Positions 6,945 to 13,072 of a stretch of 24,503 nucleotides of DNA are shown one piece after another. The first letter of the stretch is position 1. Every line of letters begins with the position of its first letter. A program made the translations under genes and the position numbers. Source of the stretch: DATAJX01 sp964601735 (GTDB lineage: Bacteria > Pseudomonadota > Alphaproteobacteria > UBA2136 > UBA6156); assembly GCA_964601735.1 (NCBI GenBank), contig CAZROO010000017.1:1-24503 (forward strand), given 5' to 3'. The notes under the pieces were generated by a model, which worked only from the letters and a program-made list of their open reading frames with translations, had not been told where the DNA came from and did no database searches.

Positions 6945-8159
6945 TTACGGCTGGTTGCCTGAAGGTGTGGCAACTTGGGCGTGGCCACTAAGGCTGGTGG
7001 TCAGGCTGGAGATCCAGCCGAAGCGTTTGACGTCGTTGAATGTGGCAAAAACAGCAAGCATGACGATGAGCGTGAGCCCAACGCGCAGCGCGATGGCCTG
7101 GACTTTGTCCGGCAGCGGTTTGCGGGCGATTTTCTCGTACGCCAGGAACAGCAGGTGGCCGCCATCGAGCACCGGCAGCGGGAACAGGTTGATGACCATG
7201 AGGTTGACGCTGATGATGGCCATGAGCGTGATGACCGCGTAGAGGCCATTGGCCGCCGTTTGGCCGGCCATGTCGGCGATGCCGAGCGGGCCGGTGAGGC
7301 TGTCCGGCGCGATGGCGCCGATAAGCAGCTTGCCGAAGGCTTTGACGGTGAGCGCAGTAAGTTCGTAAGTATGAGAAACCGCACGGGTAAAAGCTCCGGC
7401 CACGCTGCGGTGCTGCACAAACGCGGCGTAGGTGGGCGCCACGCCGATGCGGCCGACGCGATGTTCGTCACCTAACAAATCCTTAAACGCGGTACCCTGC
7501 GGCGTGACGGTGAGCTGTTGCGGCAGGCCGCCCCGCTCCACCACCAGGTGCACGGGCCGGTTGGCGTGGTCGGCGATGTAGGTCTGGAAATCATCCCAGG
7601 TGATGATCATATTGTCGTCGGCCTGGCGGATGACGTCACCTTTTTGCAGGATGCCGACCGCAGGCATGTTGGGCAGGATGTCACCGACCTGTGGCTTGAG
7701 CTGGCGCTCACCGCTGAGCATAAGGGCGAGGATGAGGAAAAAGGCGAAGACCAGGTTCATCAGCGGCCCGGCGGCAACCACCCAGGCGCGTTGCCAGATG
7801 GCCTTGTTGGCGAAGCTGTCTTTTCTGCCTTTGTGGCTGTAGATTTTGCCGTCTTCCTGGCCGAGCATCTGCACGTAGCCGCCCAGGGGAATCCAGCCGA
7901 TTTGCCAGTGGGTTTTGTGCTTGTCGACCCATTGGATGATGGGTTTGCCGAAGCCGATGGCGAAAGCCTGAACGGTGATACCGACACTGCGGGCGGCGAT
8001 GTAGTGGCCCCACTCGTGCACGAACACCAGAATGCCGAGCACGACGATAAACGCCAGCGCGTTGAACAGCCCCTGCCCGCCGTGGATGTGCTGCGCGTAT
8101 TGCGCCAGGTGGGCGAGGAAATCGGGGGGCATATGGTCGGTGGGGAGCGTGTTATTCAT
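6945..8159 (-). CDS. rseP: Site-2 zinc metalloprotease RseP (MmpA type)
   Basis: RseP-type proteases cut membrane-embedded substrates such as anti-sigma factors during envelope stress. From ATG 8159 the protein has 404 residues. The zinc motif H-E-W-G-H is at 48-52 in the first membrane helix. A PDZ domain spans about 155-225 (G-V-I/G-I-L-Q-K-G-D-V-I). The second catalytic motif N-L-F-P-L-P-V-L-D-G-G-H at 324-335 supplies the third zinc ligand. Two further hydrophobic segments (125-150, 355-375) complete the fold. A frame extends about 290 bases upstream but crosses a terminator and an opposing promoter, so it is not used. ATG 8132 is an alternative start. It precedes bamA as in other Proteobacteria; cdsA and dxr are not upstream. 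Confidence 0.95.
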   Translation of the reverse strand: MNNTLPTDHMPPDFLAHLAQYAQHIHGGQGLFNALAFIVVLGILVFVHEWGHYIAARSVGITVQAFAIGFGKPIIQWVDKHKTHWQIGWIPLGGYVQMLGQEDGKIYSHKGRKDSFANKAIWQRAWVVAAGPLMNLVFAFFLILALMLSGERQLKPQVGDILPNMPAVGILQKGDVIRQADDNMIITWDDFQTYIADHANRPVHLVVERGGLPQQLTVTPQGTAFKDLLGDEHRVGRIGVAPTYAAFVQHRSVAGAFTRAVSHTYELTALTVKAFGKLLIGAIAPDSLTGPLGIADMAGQTAANGLYAVITLMAIISVNLMVINLFPLPVLDGGHLLFLAYEKIARKPLPDKVQAIALRVGLTLIVMLAVFATFNDVKRFGWISSLTTSLSGHAQVATPSGNQP

Positions 8160-8259
8160 TTGCCAAAAGCTAGCCCAAGCCCGATTTAAAAGCCAGTTTA
8201 AAAGCGCGCGGTGGAGAGGGAAATACTGCCAAGATTTCAGCTGAATTGCATACAATATA

Positions 8260-8288
8260 TTGACAAAACCGATGGTTAGGCTTATATA
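8260..8288 (+). promoter_or_regulatory. Near-consensus sigma70 promoter pointing away from rseP
   Basis: TTGACA (8260-8265), a 17-base spacer and TATATA (8283-8288) form the best promoter match in the window, on the plus strand. No recognisable plus-strand gene follows before the opposite-strand small gene at 8459-8599, so it may drive a non-coding or antisense RNA ending at the terminator at 8655-8701. Confidence 0.6.
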
Positions 8289-8414
8289 CCCCCGCAAATG
8301 AAAGGAGAGAGCTTTCGCCCCCTCCAATCCCGTTTTTTCAGCTGGCCAAGGCTGGCTGATACAGGGCTCATGGTTCCCGCCGTGAGATTGAAGAGTGGGT
8401 GAAGCCAAATCTTC

Positions 8415-8447
8415 AAAAAATGGCGGGGAGCTTACGCCCCCCGCCAT
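8415..8447 (-). terminator. Terminator of the 46-residue gene
   Basis: ATGGCGGGG (8420-8428) and CCCCGCCAT (8439-8447) form a perfect 9-bp stem. On the minus strand the hairpin lies 11 bases past the stop codon and runs directly into TTTTTT. Confidence 0.85.
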
Positions 8448-8458
8448 TCTAACGCTTG

Positions 8459-8599
8459 TTAGTGAAGGAAGTGGAAGAGCCCCAAGATCATCGTCAGCAC
8501 CGTGAGGTACTGGATGACCAAGGCAAGCTTTTCATCTTCGTTTTTGCCTTGCCATCTACGCTTCCAAGCATAGATGGCTTTGGCAAACTTCGTTCTCAT
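8459..8599 (-). CDS. Small predicted single-span membrane protein, 46 residues
   Basis: I do not recognise this gene. It has a Shine-Dalgarno (GGAGAT, 5 bases before ATG), a TAA stop and a strong terminator directly downstream, which together support real expression. The protein starts with a basic, aromatic segment (M-R-T-K-F-A-K-A-I-Y-A-W-K-R-R-W), has an acidic linker (N-E-D-E-K) at 20-24 and then one hydrophobic stretch (about 25-43, L-A-L-V-I-Q-Y-L-T-V-L-T-M-I-L-G-L-F). It ends F-L-H. That layout suggests an inner-membrane peptide with a basic N-terminal face. It occupies the place where cdsA and dxr often lie between uppS and rseP. A hairpin at 8655-8701 precedes it and an opposing promoter lies beyond it. 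A toxin of a type I pair is one possibility. Confidence 0.65.
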   Translation of the reverse strand: MRTKFAKAIYAWKRRWQGKNEDEKLALVIQYLTVLTMILGLFHFLH

Positions 8600-8967
8600 G
8601 GGTTATCTCCATTGAGAGTGAAGCGAGGAGGCGAATTCCAAGTCGTCGCCGAAAGGCCGTCATTTCCCTGCTACTAACAGGGAGGTGACGGCCACTTTTT
8701 TGTGGCGAGCCTCCGGCGGCGATTCCCGCCGCTTGGCCGGCGAAAGTTAGACAGGTTTGGCAATCACCAATAGCAGTCGTATGGCGCGGGTCACGGCGGA
8801 CTGCGCCTTTAAACCTTTCATAGATACGTCCGTGACACCTCCCAAATGGGTTTCACCGCCTTGCCCGCAAGCGTGTATCGTAAAATAAATTCAATTAATT
8901 CATATAGTTATATCGCATCTGAGCGATGTAGCGGGAAGACCCTCTCAGATTTGAGAGGATTTTGGCC
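8600..8967. other. Gene-poor stretch between the 46-residue gene and uppS
   Basis: Besides the hairpin at 8655-8701 I see no supported gene. There is a CCTCTCA/TGAGAGG stem (8941-8958) near the uppS stop, an AT-rich patch at 8880-8915, and on the minus strand a GTCACGG...CCGTGAC pairing around 8790-8840 that could belong to a structured RNA. A 24-codon minus frame at 8747-8821 has no convincing ribosome-binding site. Confidence 0.5.
8655..8701 (+). terminator. Strong hairpin with plus-strand U-run, upstream of the 46-residue gene
   Basis: GGCCGTCA pairs with TGACGGCC and TCCCTG pairs with CAGGGA, separated by a 2x2 internal loop and a 7-base apical loop. On the plus strand AC and six T follow, fitting a terminator for a plus-strand transcript. 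No plus-strand gene is known here, so it would end an RNA started at 8260. Alternatively it is a leader structure for the minus-strand gene. Confidence 0.6.
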
Positions 8968-9690
8968 TTAAGCGGCCTGGGTAGCAGACTTAGGCGCGTG
9001 GCCGAAGCGGCGGTCGCGCAGCACGTAGCTGCTGAGAGCGGCGTGGAGGTGAGTGTGGCCGAAATCGGGCCAGGAGACTTCGGAGAAGTAGAGTTCGGCA
9101 TAGGCCGCCTGCCAACTGAGGAAGCCACTGGTGCGTTGCTCGCCGCTGGTGCGGATGATGAGGTCCGGCGCAGGGAGCCCCGCGGTATCGAGCGCGGCAT
9201 CGAGGTTTTCAGACGTAAATTCTTTGCCTTCGGCAGCCAGCTTTTGCGCGGCACGGAGGATTTCGTCCCGCCCGCCGTAGTTGATGGCGAAAACGGTGGT
9301 GATTTTGGTGTTGTGGGCGGTCTTTTCTTCCACCTCTTCCATCAGGGCGCGCACGTCGGGGTCGAGGCGGGCGTCGGAGCGGTCGCCGATAAAGCGCACG
9401 CGCATGCCCTTTTTGATGATGTCGTTCAGTTCTTTTTTGAAATAGAGCCGCATCAGGTTGAACAGGCCCTTCACCTCAGCGGTCGGGCGGGCCCAGTTTT
9501 CGGTGCTGAAGGCGAAGAACGTGGCGCAGGGAATGCCGATTTCGGACAGTTCCTCAATCACGCGGCGGACGGTTTCGATGCCCTCGGCGTGGCCCTTGAG
9601 GCGGTCCCAGCCCTGGGCGGAGGCCCATCTACCGTTACCATCCATGATAAAGGCCACATGCTGCGGCAATTTGTCGAGCGGCAATGTCAT
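8968..9690 (-). CDS. uppS: Undecaprenyl (isoprenyl) diphosphate synthase UppS
   Basis: UppS condenses eight isopentenyl diphosphates with farnesyl diphosphate to form the C55 lipid carrier for peptidoglycan and O-antigen. From ATG 9690 the protein has 240 residues. The catalytic I-M-D-G-N-G-R-W motif is at 15-22, R-F-I-G-D-R near 95, F-A-I-N-Y-G-G-R-D-E near 135, and the substrate-binding signature L-I-I-R-T-S-G-E-Q-R-T-S-G-F-L, W-Q-A-A-Y-A-E-L-Y-F near 185-212. An in-frame ATG at 9786 would add 32 residues and has the better Shine-Dalgarno (GAGGG, 4 bases upstream). The shorter form fits family length better, so the start is uncertain. frr, cdsA and dxr are not adjacent, unlike in most relatives. 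Confidence 0.93.
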   Translation of the reverse strand: MTLPLDKLPQHVAFIMDGNGRWASAQGWDRLKGHAEGIETVRRVIEELSEIGIPCATFFAFSTENWARPTAEVKGLFNLMRLYFKKELNDIIKKGMRVRFIGDRSDARLDPDVRALMEEVEEKTAHNTKITTVFAINYGGRDEILRAAQKLAAEGKEFTSENLDAALDTAGLPAPDLIIRTSGEQRTSGFLSWQAAYAELYFSEVSWPDFGHTHLHAALSSYVLRDRRFGHAPKSATQAA

Positions 9691-9749
9691 TAGGGGCGAT
9701 TGGTAGGGCAAAACGCCCTGTTCTGCAAGCGGTTTGCTTAAATAAGGGC

Positions 9750-9779
9750 TTGCCGCCCGTGAGAGCATTCCGTTATAAA
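9750..9779 (+). promoter_or_regulatory. Promoter of the 97-residue gene
   Basis: TTGCCG (9750-9755), an 18-base spacer and TATAAA (9774-9779) give a plausible sigma70 promoter that would start transcription near 9786, 26 bases before the ATG at 9812. It lies within the alternative N-terminal extension of uppS on the other strand. Confidence 0.5.
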
Positions 9780-9811
9780 TACGCATCTTTCCCTCGCTTT
9801 TGGAGCAGACC

Positions 9812-10105
9812 ATGTCCTGCAGAACCCAAGCTGCCCGCCCTGCCACTGTCGATTATTCCCGATTCACCTCGGATTACAAAATAGACCGGGAAATCGCGGC
9901 GCTCACCGCCAAACTGGCTCATAAGACCATCACCCCTTACGAAAAAGCGCAGCTCGATTACCTACAGCGCCTCAGTGTCTGGCGGATGTTGCCCGCTTAT
10001 TTGAGGGATGAACAGCCTCCGCTCCCGCCAACGCCGGTTGTGGAAGGAAACCAGCGGCGTTTGTGGAAAAAATTCCAGAGTTGGCTGTCCTCACTTCTTC
10101 GGTAA
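9812..10105 (+). CDS. Hypothetical protein, 97 residues
   Basis: Not recognised. ATG 9812 has a GGAG Shine-Dalgarno at a 7-base spacing, a sigma70-like promoter 30 bases upstream and a strong terminator 4 bases after the stop, so expression is likely. The protein is soluble-looking. An N-terminal stretch with Y-S-R-F-T-S-D-Y leads to two amphipathic helices (about 28-45 and 47-68, K-I-D-R-E-I-A-A-L-T-A-K-L and Y-E-K-A-Q-L-D-Y-L-Q-R-L), then a proline-rich linker (P-P-L-P-P-T-P) and a basic, Trp-containing tail (R-R-L-W-K-K-F-Q-S-W-L). It lies between convergent tig and divergent uppS and looks like a lineage-specific insertion. Confidence 0.65.
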   Translation: MSCRTQAARPATVDYSRFTSDYKIDREIAALTAKLAHKTITPYEKAQLDYLQRLSVWRMLPAYLRDEQPPLPPTPVVEGNQRRLWKKFQSWLSSLLR

Positions 10106-10109
10106 TTAA

Positions 10110-10142
10110 GAACAGGGCCCTTGCGGGCCCTGTTCTGCTTTT
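10110..10142. terminator. Bidirectional terminator between the 97-residue gene and tig
   Basis: GAACAGGGCCC and GGGCCCTGTTC form a perfect 11-bp stem with loop TTGC. The plus strand continues TGCTTTTA; the minus strand continues TTAATTA. It serves the plus-strand gene and the convergent tig. Confidence 0.85.
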
Positions 10143-10146
10143 ATAT

Positions 10147-11487
10147 CTACTGCAGTTCGCTCAGCAGTTCGTCGGCTTTGACCTTCTTTTCGGTAACGTT
10201 GGCTTTTTCGAGCAGCCAGGCGCTGACCTTGTCTTCCAGCACCGGGCCCGCCAGCATCTGGCGGTTTTGCGGGTGGCTGAAGTAATGGCGCACCTGCTCG
10301 CCCTGCGGGCCGGCCATCATAATCTGGTTTTGCACCGCCTGCTCGATGTCGGCATTGGTGACCTCGATTTTTTCCTTGCGGGCGATTTCGGCCATCAGCA
10401 GGCCCAGGCGCACGCGGCGTTCGGCCAGCGGCTTGAGTTCTTTAATGACATCCTGCGGGTTGCCCATCGCTTCCGGCGGCAGGCCGCGGCGTTGCAGCTC
10501 TTGCATTTGCGCGTTGAGCAGGGCGTGGATTTCGTTATCAACCATGTTGCCCGGCACGTCGAAGCTGTTGGCCTTGTCGAGGCTGTCCAGCAGTTCGCGC
10601 TTGAGGCGCTGGGTGCTGGCGAGGGTCAGGTCGCGCTCGGCGCCGTTCTTAATCACGGTCTTGAGCTGGTCGAGGTTTTCCATGCCGAACTTTTTGGCGG
10701 CTTCGTCGGTCAGGTCTTCGGTCACGCCTTCTTCAACTTCGTTCACCTTGAGCTTGAACACCGCAGGCTCACCCGCCAGTTGCTTGGCGTGGTATTCCTT
10801 GGGGAACGTAACCTTTACGTCGACTTCTTCACCAGCTTTGGCGCCGACAAGCTCATCCTCGAAGCCCGGAATCAGCGTACCGCTGCCCAGCACGACCTTG
10901 AAGTTTTCGAGCTTGCCGCCTTCGAAGGCTTCTTCCTTTTTGCCCTGCTTGGTGTAGCCCTGGCCGGTCACCGTCACGCGGTCGCCCTTTTTGGCGGCCT
11001 TGGTGGTGACTTTAAAGGTTTTGAGCTGATTCTTGAGGCGTTCCAGCGCGGTTTCAACCGCCTTGTCGTCGGCGTCGGCCACCTGTTTGGCGAGCTTGAT
11101 GCCGGTGTAATTCTTGGGTTCGATTTCCGGCAGCAGTTCGACATCGGCGTTAAAGGTAAAGGCCTTGTCGTCGGTGACGGTGAAATCGTTGGCTTCCTTG
11201 CCCGGGGCGCTGACGCGCGGCTGGCCGGCGATGCGCAGCTTGTGCTTTTCGATGGCCTGCGGCAGGTACTCCTGCACCAGGGCGCGGGCCACTTCGCCGC
11301 GGGCTTCGTCGCCAAAGCGTTCGCGCACCACTTTAAGCGGCACCTGGCCGGGGCGGAAGCCATCGAGCTTGACGCGGCCCGCCAGCGTGGTGAAATGCTT
11401 GCTCAGGCGTTCGCTGACGGCGTCGGCCGGGATGGTCACTTTGAGGCTGCGGGCGAGGCCCTTGCCTTCGGTCAGTTCGATTTTCAT
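10147..11487 (-). CDS. tig: Trigger factor, ribosome-bound chaperone
   Basis: Trigger factor binds at the ribosome exit tunnel and shields nascent chains, notably of outer-membrane proteins. The 446-residue length is standard. The N-terminal ribosome-binding domain carries the signature G-F-R-P-G-Q-V-P near residues 43-50. An FKBP-type PPIase domain (about 160-250) follows, with K-K-G-D-R-V, G-S-G-T-L-I-P-G-F-E-D and F-P-K-E-Y motifs. The rest is the helical substrate-binding C-terminal domain. A good Shine-Dalgarno (GAGGGG, 8 bases upstream) supports the start. clpP, often near tig, is not in the window. Confidence 0.96.
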   Translation of the reverse strand: MKIELTEGKGLARSLKVTIPADAVSERLSKHFTTLAGRVKLDGFRPGQVPLKVVRERFGDEARGEVARALVQEYLPQAIEKHKLRIAGQPRVSAPGKEANDFTVTDDKAFTFNADVELLPEIEPKNYTGIKLAKQVADADDKAVETALERLKNQLKTFKVTTKAAKKGDRVTVTGQGYTKQGKKEEAFEGGKLENFKVVLGSGTLIPGFEDELVGAKAGEEVDVKVTFPKEYHAKQLAGEPAVFKLKVNEVEEGVTEDLTDEAAKKFGMENLDQLKTVIKNGAERDLTLASTQRLKRELLDSLDKANSFDVPGNMVDNEIHALLNAQMQELQRRGLPPEAMGNPQDVIKELKPLAERRVRLGLLMAEIARKEKIEVTNADIEQAVQNQIMMAGPQGEQVRHYFSHPQNRQMLAGPVLEDKVSAWLLEKANVTEKKVKADELLSELQ

Positions 11488-11601
11488 TCAGAATCCCCTC
11501 TTATTTAATGGTGCGGTTTATGCCGGATTGGCGCGGTGGGGTCAAGTTTGCTGAAAGGCAGCTTGATATTGCAGGCCGCTTGCGTTAAAGCCGCAGAAGG
11601 T

Positions 11602-11678
11602 GGCGACCATAGCTCAGCTGGTAGAGCACAGGATTGTGGATCCTGGGGTCGCGGGTTCGAGCCCCGTTGGTCGCCCCA
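11602..11678 (+). tRNA. tRNA-His (GUG) with encoded G-1 and CCA
   Basis: Cloverleaf by eye: acceptor GCGACCA / TGGTCGC (11603-11609), D arm GCTC-AGCTGGTA-GAGC, anticodon arm CAGGA-TTGTGGA-TCCTG giving anticodon GTG, and T arm GCGGG-TTCGAGC-CCCGT. CCA is encoded at 11676-11678. The base before the acceptor stem is G (11602) and position 73 is C, so the canonical G-1:C73 identity pair is present. Confidence 0.95.
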
Positions 11679-11692
11679 TTTAGGTTTTCAGG

Positions 11693-11720
11693 AGCCCCCT
11701 TTGCCGGGGCTTTATTGTTT
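11693..11720 (+). terminator. Terminator after tRNA-His
   Basis: AGCCCC pairs with GGGGCT around a short loop and is followed by TTATTGTTTT, 15 bases after the tRNA. It probably ends the tRNA-His transcript. Confidence 0.7.
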
Positions 11721-11754
11721 TGCCATACACAACTACAGGTTGTATTTTAAGAAT

Positions 11755-12120
11755 ATGAGATACGCGATGGCCGTCCTGGCATTGGCGGGATGCGCCGCTT
11801 CTCCCCTACAAGCGGTTAAAAATGATGTGGACGCCCGCCTGACCTACAGTGATTACAGCGCGCGTGATTTCAGGCCGCTGACGCGCGGCAGCGGCAACTG
11901 CGCGGTGTTCGCGGCCAGCTACCAGGCCGGCGCGGCGCAACGGGGCGTGGAGGGGGAGCTCCGCACCTGCCTGCTGCGGAACGGCGAAGGACATGCGTAT
12001 TTCAGGGCCATAGATGGCGAGGTTCTGGACGTGCGGCAGCCGCAGGTGGGGCTTGAGCGGGATGTAGGGTGTGTGAAGGGGAGTATTCGCGTGGTTGGCG
12101 GCGGCGTTGCTTTGCGTTAA
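11755..12120 (+). CDS. Small transglutaminase-like (BTLCP-type) putative lipoprotein
   Basis: The 121-residue protein begins with a short lipoprotein signal: M-R-Y-A-M-A-V-L-A-L-A-G-C, with lipobox L-A-G-C and acylated Cys at 13. The rest matches the core of bacterial transglutaminase-like cysteine proteinases: G-N-C-A-V-F-A at 47-53 with nucleophile Cys49, G-H-A-Y-F-R-A at 79-85 with His80, and V-L-D-V-R-Q at 90-95 with Asp92. The order Cys-His-Asp and spacing agree with the family; LapG is its best-known member, a periplasmic protease. The protein is about half the usual length, so it may be a minimal catalytic core. Ribosome-binding signals are weak. tRNA-Leu follows after 11 bases. Substrate unknown. 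Confidence 0.7.
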   Translation: MRYAMAVLALAGCAASPLQAVKNDVDARLTYSDYSARDFRPLTRGSGNCAVFAASYQAGAAQRGVEGELRTCLLRNGEGHAYFRAIDGEVLDVRQPQVGLERDVGCVKGSIRVVGGGVALR

Positions 12121-12131
12121 AAGCGACTCGC

Positions 12132-12216
<85 letters not shown>

Positions 12217-12230
12217 ATAAGGAGATTCTC

Positions 12231-12764
12231 ATGAAGATTATCGTCGGCAGTAAAAACGCGGCCAAGGTGAAGGCCGTTTTGGACGGTGCCAGGGCTTACT
12301 GGCCGGAGGCTGTGGTTGAGGGCCATGACGTAGAGAGCGGAGTTTCAGCCCAGCCCCTGAGCAACGAAGAAACCATGCAGGGCGCGCTTAACCGTGCCCG
12401 CGCCGCCCTCGCCCTGGGGGCCGATTTGGGCATTGGGCTGGAAGCCGGTGTGGTGGACGTGAACGGCGGGCCCATCATGATGGGGTTTGTGGGCATTACC
12501 GACGGCACGCGCGAGGTAGTGGTGCCATCGGTGGGCACGCCCCTGCCCCAAAGCTGGGGCGAAGCCATGAAAAACGGCGGCGAGTTGCGCCCCCACGTGA
12601 TTGCGGCGGGTTTGCCCTATGATTACACCAAAGGTGTTCTGGGCCTTTTGACCGACGGCAAGGTGATGCGCGACGAAGGCTTTGGCATGGCCGTTAAAAC
12701 AGCGCTGGTGCCGTGGGTGAATCCGGCGGCGTTTGCCGGGGAAGAAGACGCGGCCGCCGCTTGA
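12231..12764 (+). CDS. yjjX: Inosine/xanthosine triphosphatase, YjjX family (DUF84)
   Basis: YjjX-type enzymes hydrolyse non-canonical nucleotides such as ITP and XTP and so clean the nucleotide pool. The 177-residue protein shows the family's features in order. K-I-I-V-G-S-K-N-A-A-K-V-K-A at the N-terminus is the phosphate-binding start. V-E-S-G-V-S-A-Q-P near 38-46 and E-E-T-M-Q-G-A-L-N-R-A near 50-60 follow, then G-I-G-L-E-A-G-V near 70-77 with acidic metal/substrate residues. The C-terminus carries K-G-V-L-G-L-L-T-D-G-K-V. ATG 12231 has a textbook Shine-Dalgarno (AAGGAG, 6 bases upstream) lying just 4 bases after the tRNA CCA, so the mRNA is probably released by tRNA processing. Confidence 0.85.
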   Translation: MKIIVGSKNAAKVKAVLDGARAYWPEAVVEGHDVESGVSAQPLSNEETMQGALNRARAALALGADLGIGLEAGVVDVNGGPIMMGFVGITDGTREVVVPSVGTPLPQSWGEAMKNGGELRPHVIAAGLPYDYTKGVLGLLTDGKVMRDEGFGMAVKTALVPWVNPAAFAGEEDAAAA

Positions 12765-12980
12765 CCCGACAAAGGTGGCAGACGCGCCACATGCGTGCCA
12801 GCGGGGCGGGCATAACGCCCGGATTTGATTGCTGTATTCAGAAAATCTTTTTAGCCTTGAAGCACCTAACCTATTAAAACCTACCCATGTGACCGGAGAA
12901 TAAAACAACCCAAGAAAACCCGGTGAAATCCTTAGTTTAAAAAGGAACCTCGGCAAGAGGGATGAAACCACAAACAGCGC

Positions 12981-13040
12981 TATAACCACCAAAGAAACGG
13001 TTGATACAAAATCAAAAAATCCCGTTCTTTGGTGGTTATA
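12981..13040. repeat. Long inverted repeat downstream of ligA and yjjX
   Basis: The arm at 12981-13000 (starting TATAACCACCAAAGAA) and the arm at 13022-13040 (ending TTCTTTGGTGGTTATA) are complementary over about 19 bp with a single extra A. The loop is 21 A/T-rich bases. On the plus strand TTTATTG follows. It could be a terminator for the convergent genes or the footprint of a small palindromic element. Confidence 0.65.
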
Positions 13041-13050
13041 TTTATTGTGG

Positions 13051-13071
13051 CATTGCGCCAAAGGCGCAATG
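13051..13071. repeat. Hairpin directly after the ligA stop
   Basis: CATTGCGCC and GGCGCAATG form a perfect 9-bp stem with a 3-base loop, one base beyond the ligA stop codon. No U-run follows on the minus strand; it may block 3' decay of the ligA mRNA. Confidence 0.55.
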
Positions 13072-13072
13072 G

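Larger units (their letters stand above)
12765..13072. other. Intergenic region between yjjX and ligA (convergent)
   Basis: No coding frame here is convincing. The stretch contains a weak CGGGC/GCCCG hairpin (12807-12821), AT-rich sequence around 12830-12910, the long inverted repeat at 12981-13040 and the small hairpin at 13051-13071. Confidence 0.6.

Noticed and set aside
8293..8400. A 34-codon plus frame just after the promoter at 8260
   Set aside because: It has no ribosome-binding site and unremarkable composition; a non-coding transcript explains the promoter equally well.
8160..8447. N-terminal extension of rseP up to 8447
   Set aside because: It crosses the terminator of the 46-residue gene and an opposing promoter, and the family begins near the H-E-W-G-H helix, as with ATG 8159.
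8747..8821. A 24-codon minus frame with a hydrophobic end, overlapping the stop of a 12-codon GTG frame
   Set aside because: The ATGA overlap is suggestive, but the only Shine-Dalgarno-like GGGAGG is about 16 bases from the ATG, no terminator follows and the length is within chance.
10063..11508. A 481-codon plus frame opposite tig
   Set aside because: Antisense shadow of trigger factor; composition and lack of motifs argue against it.
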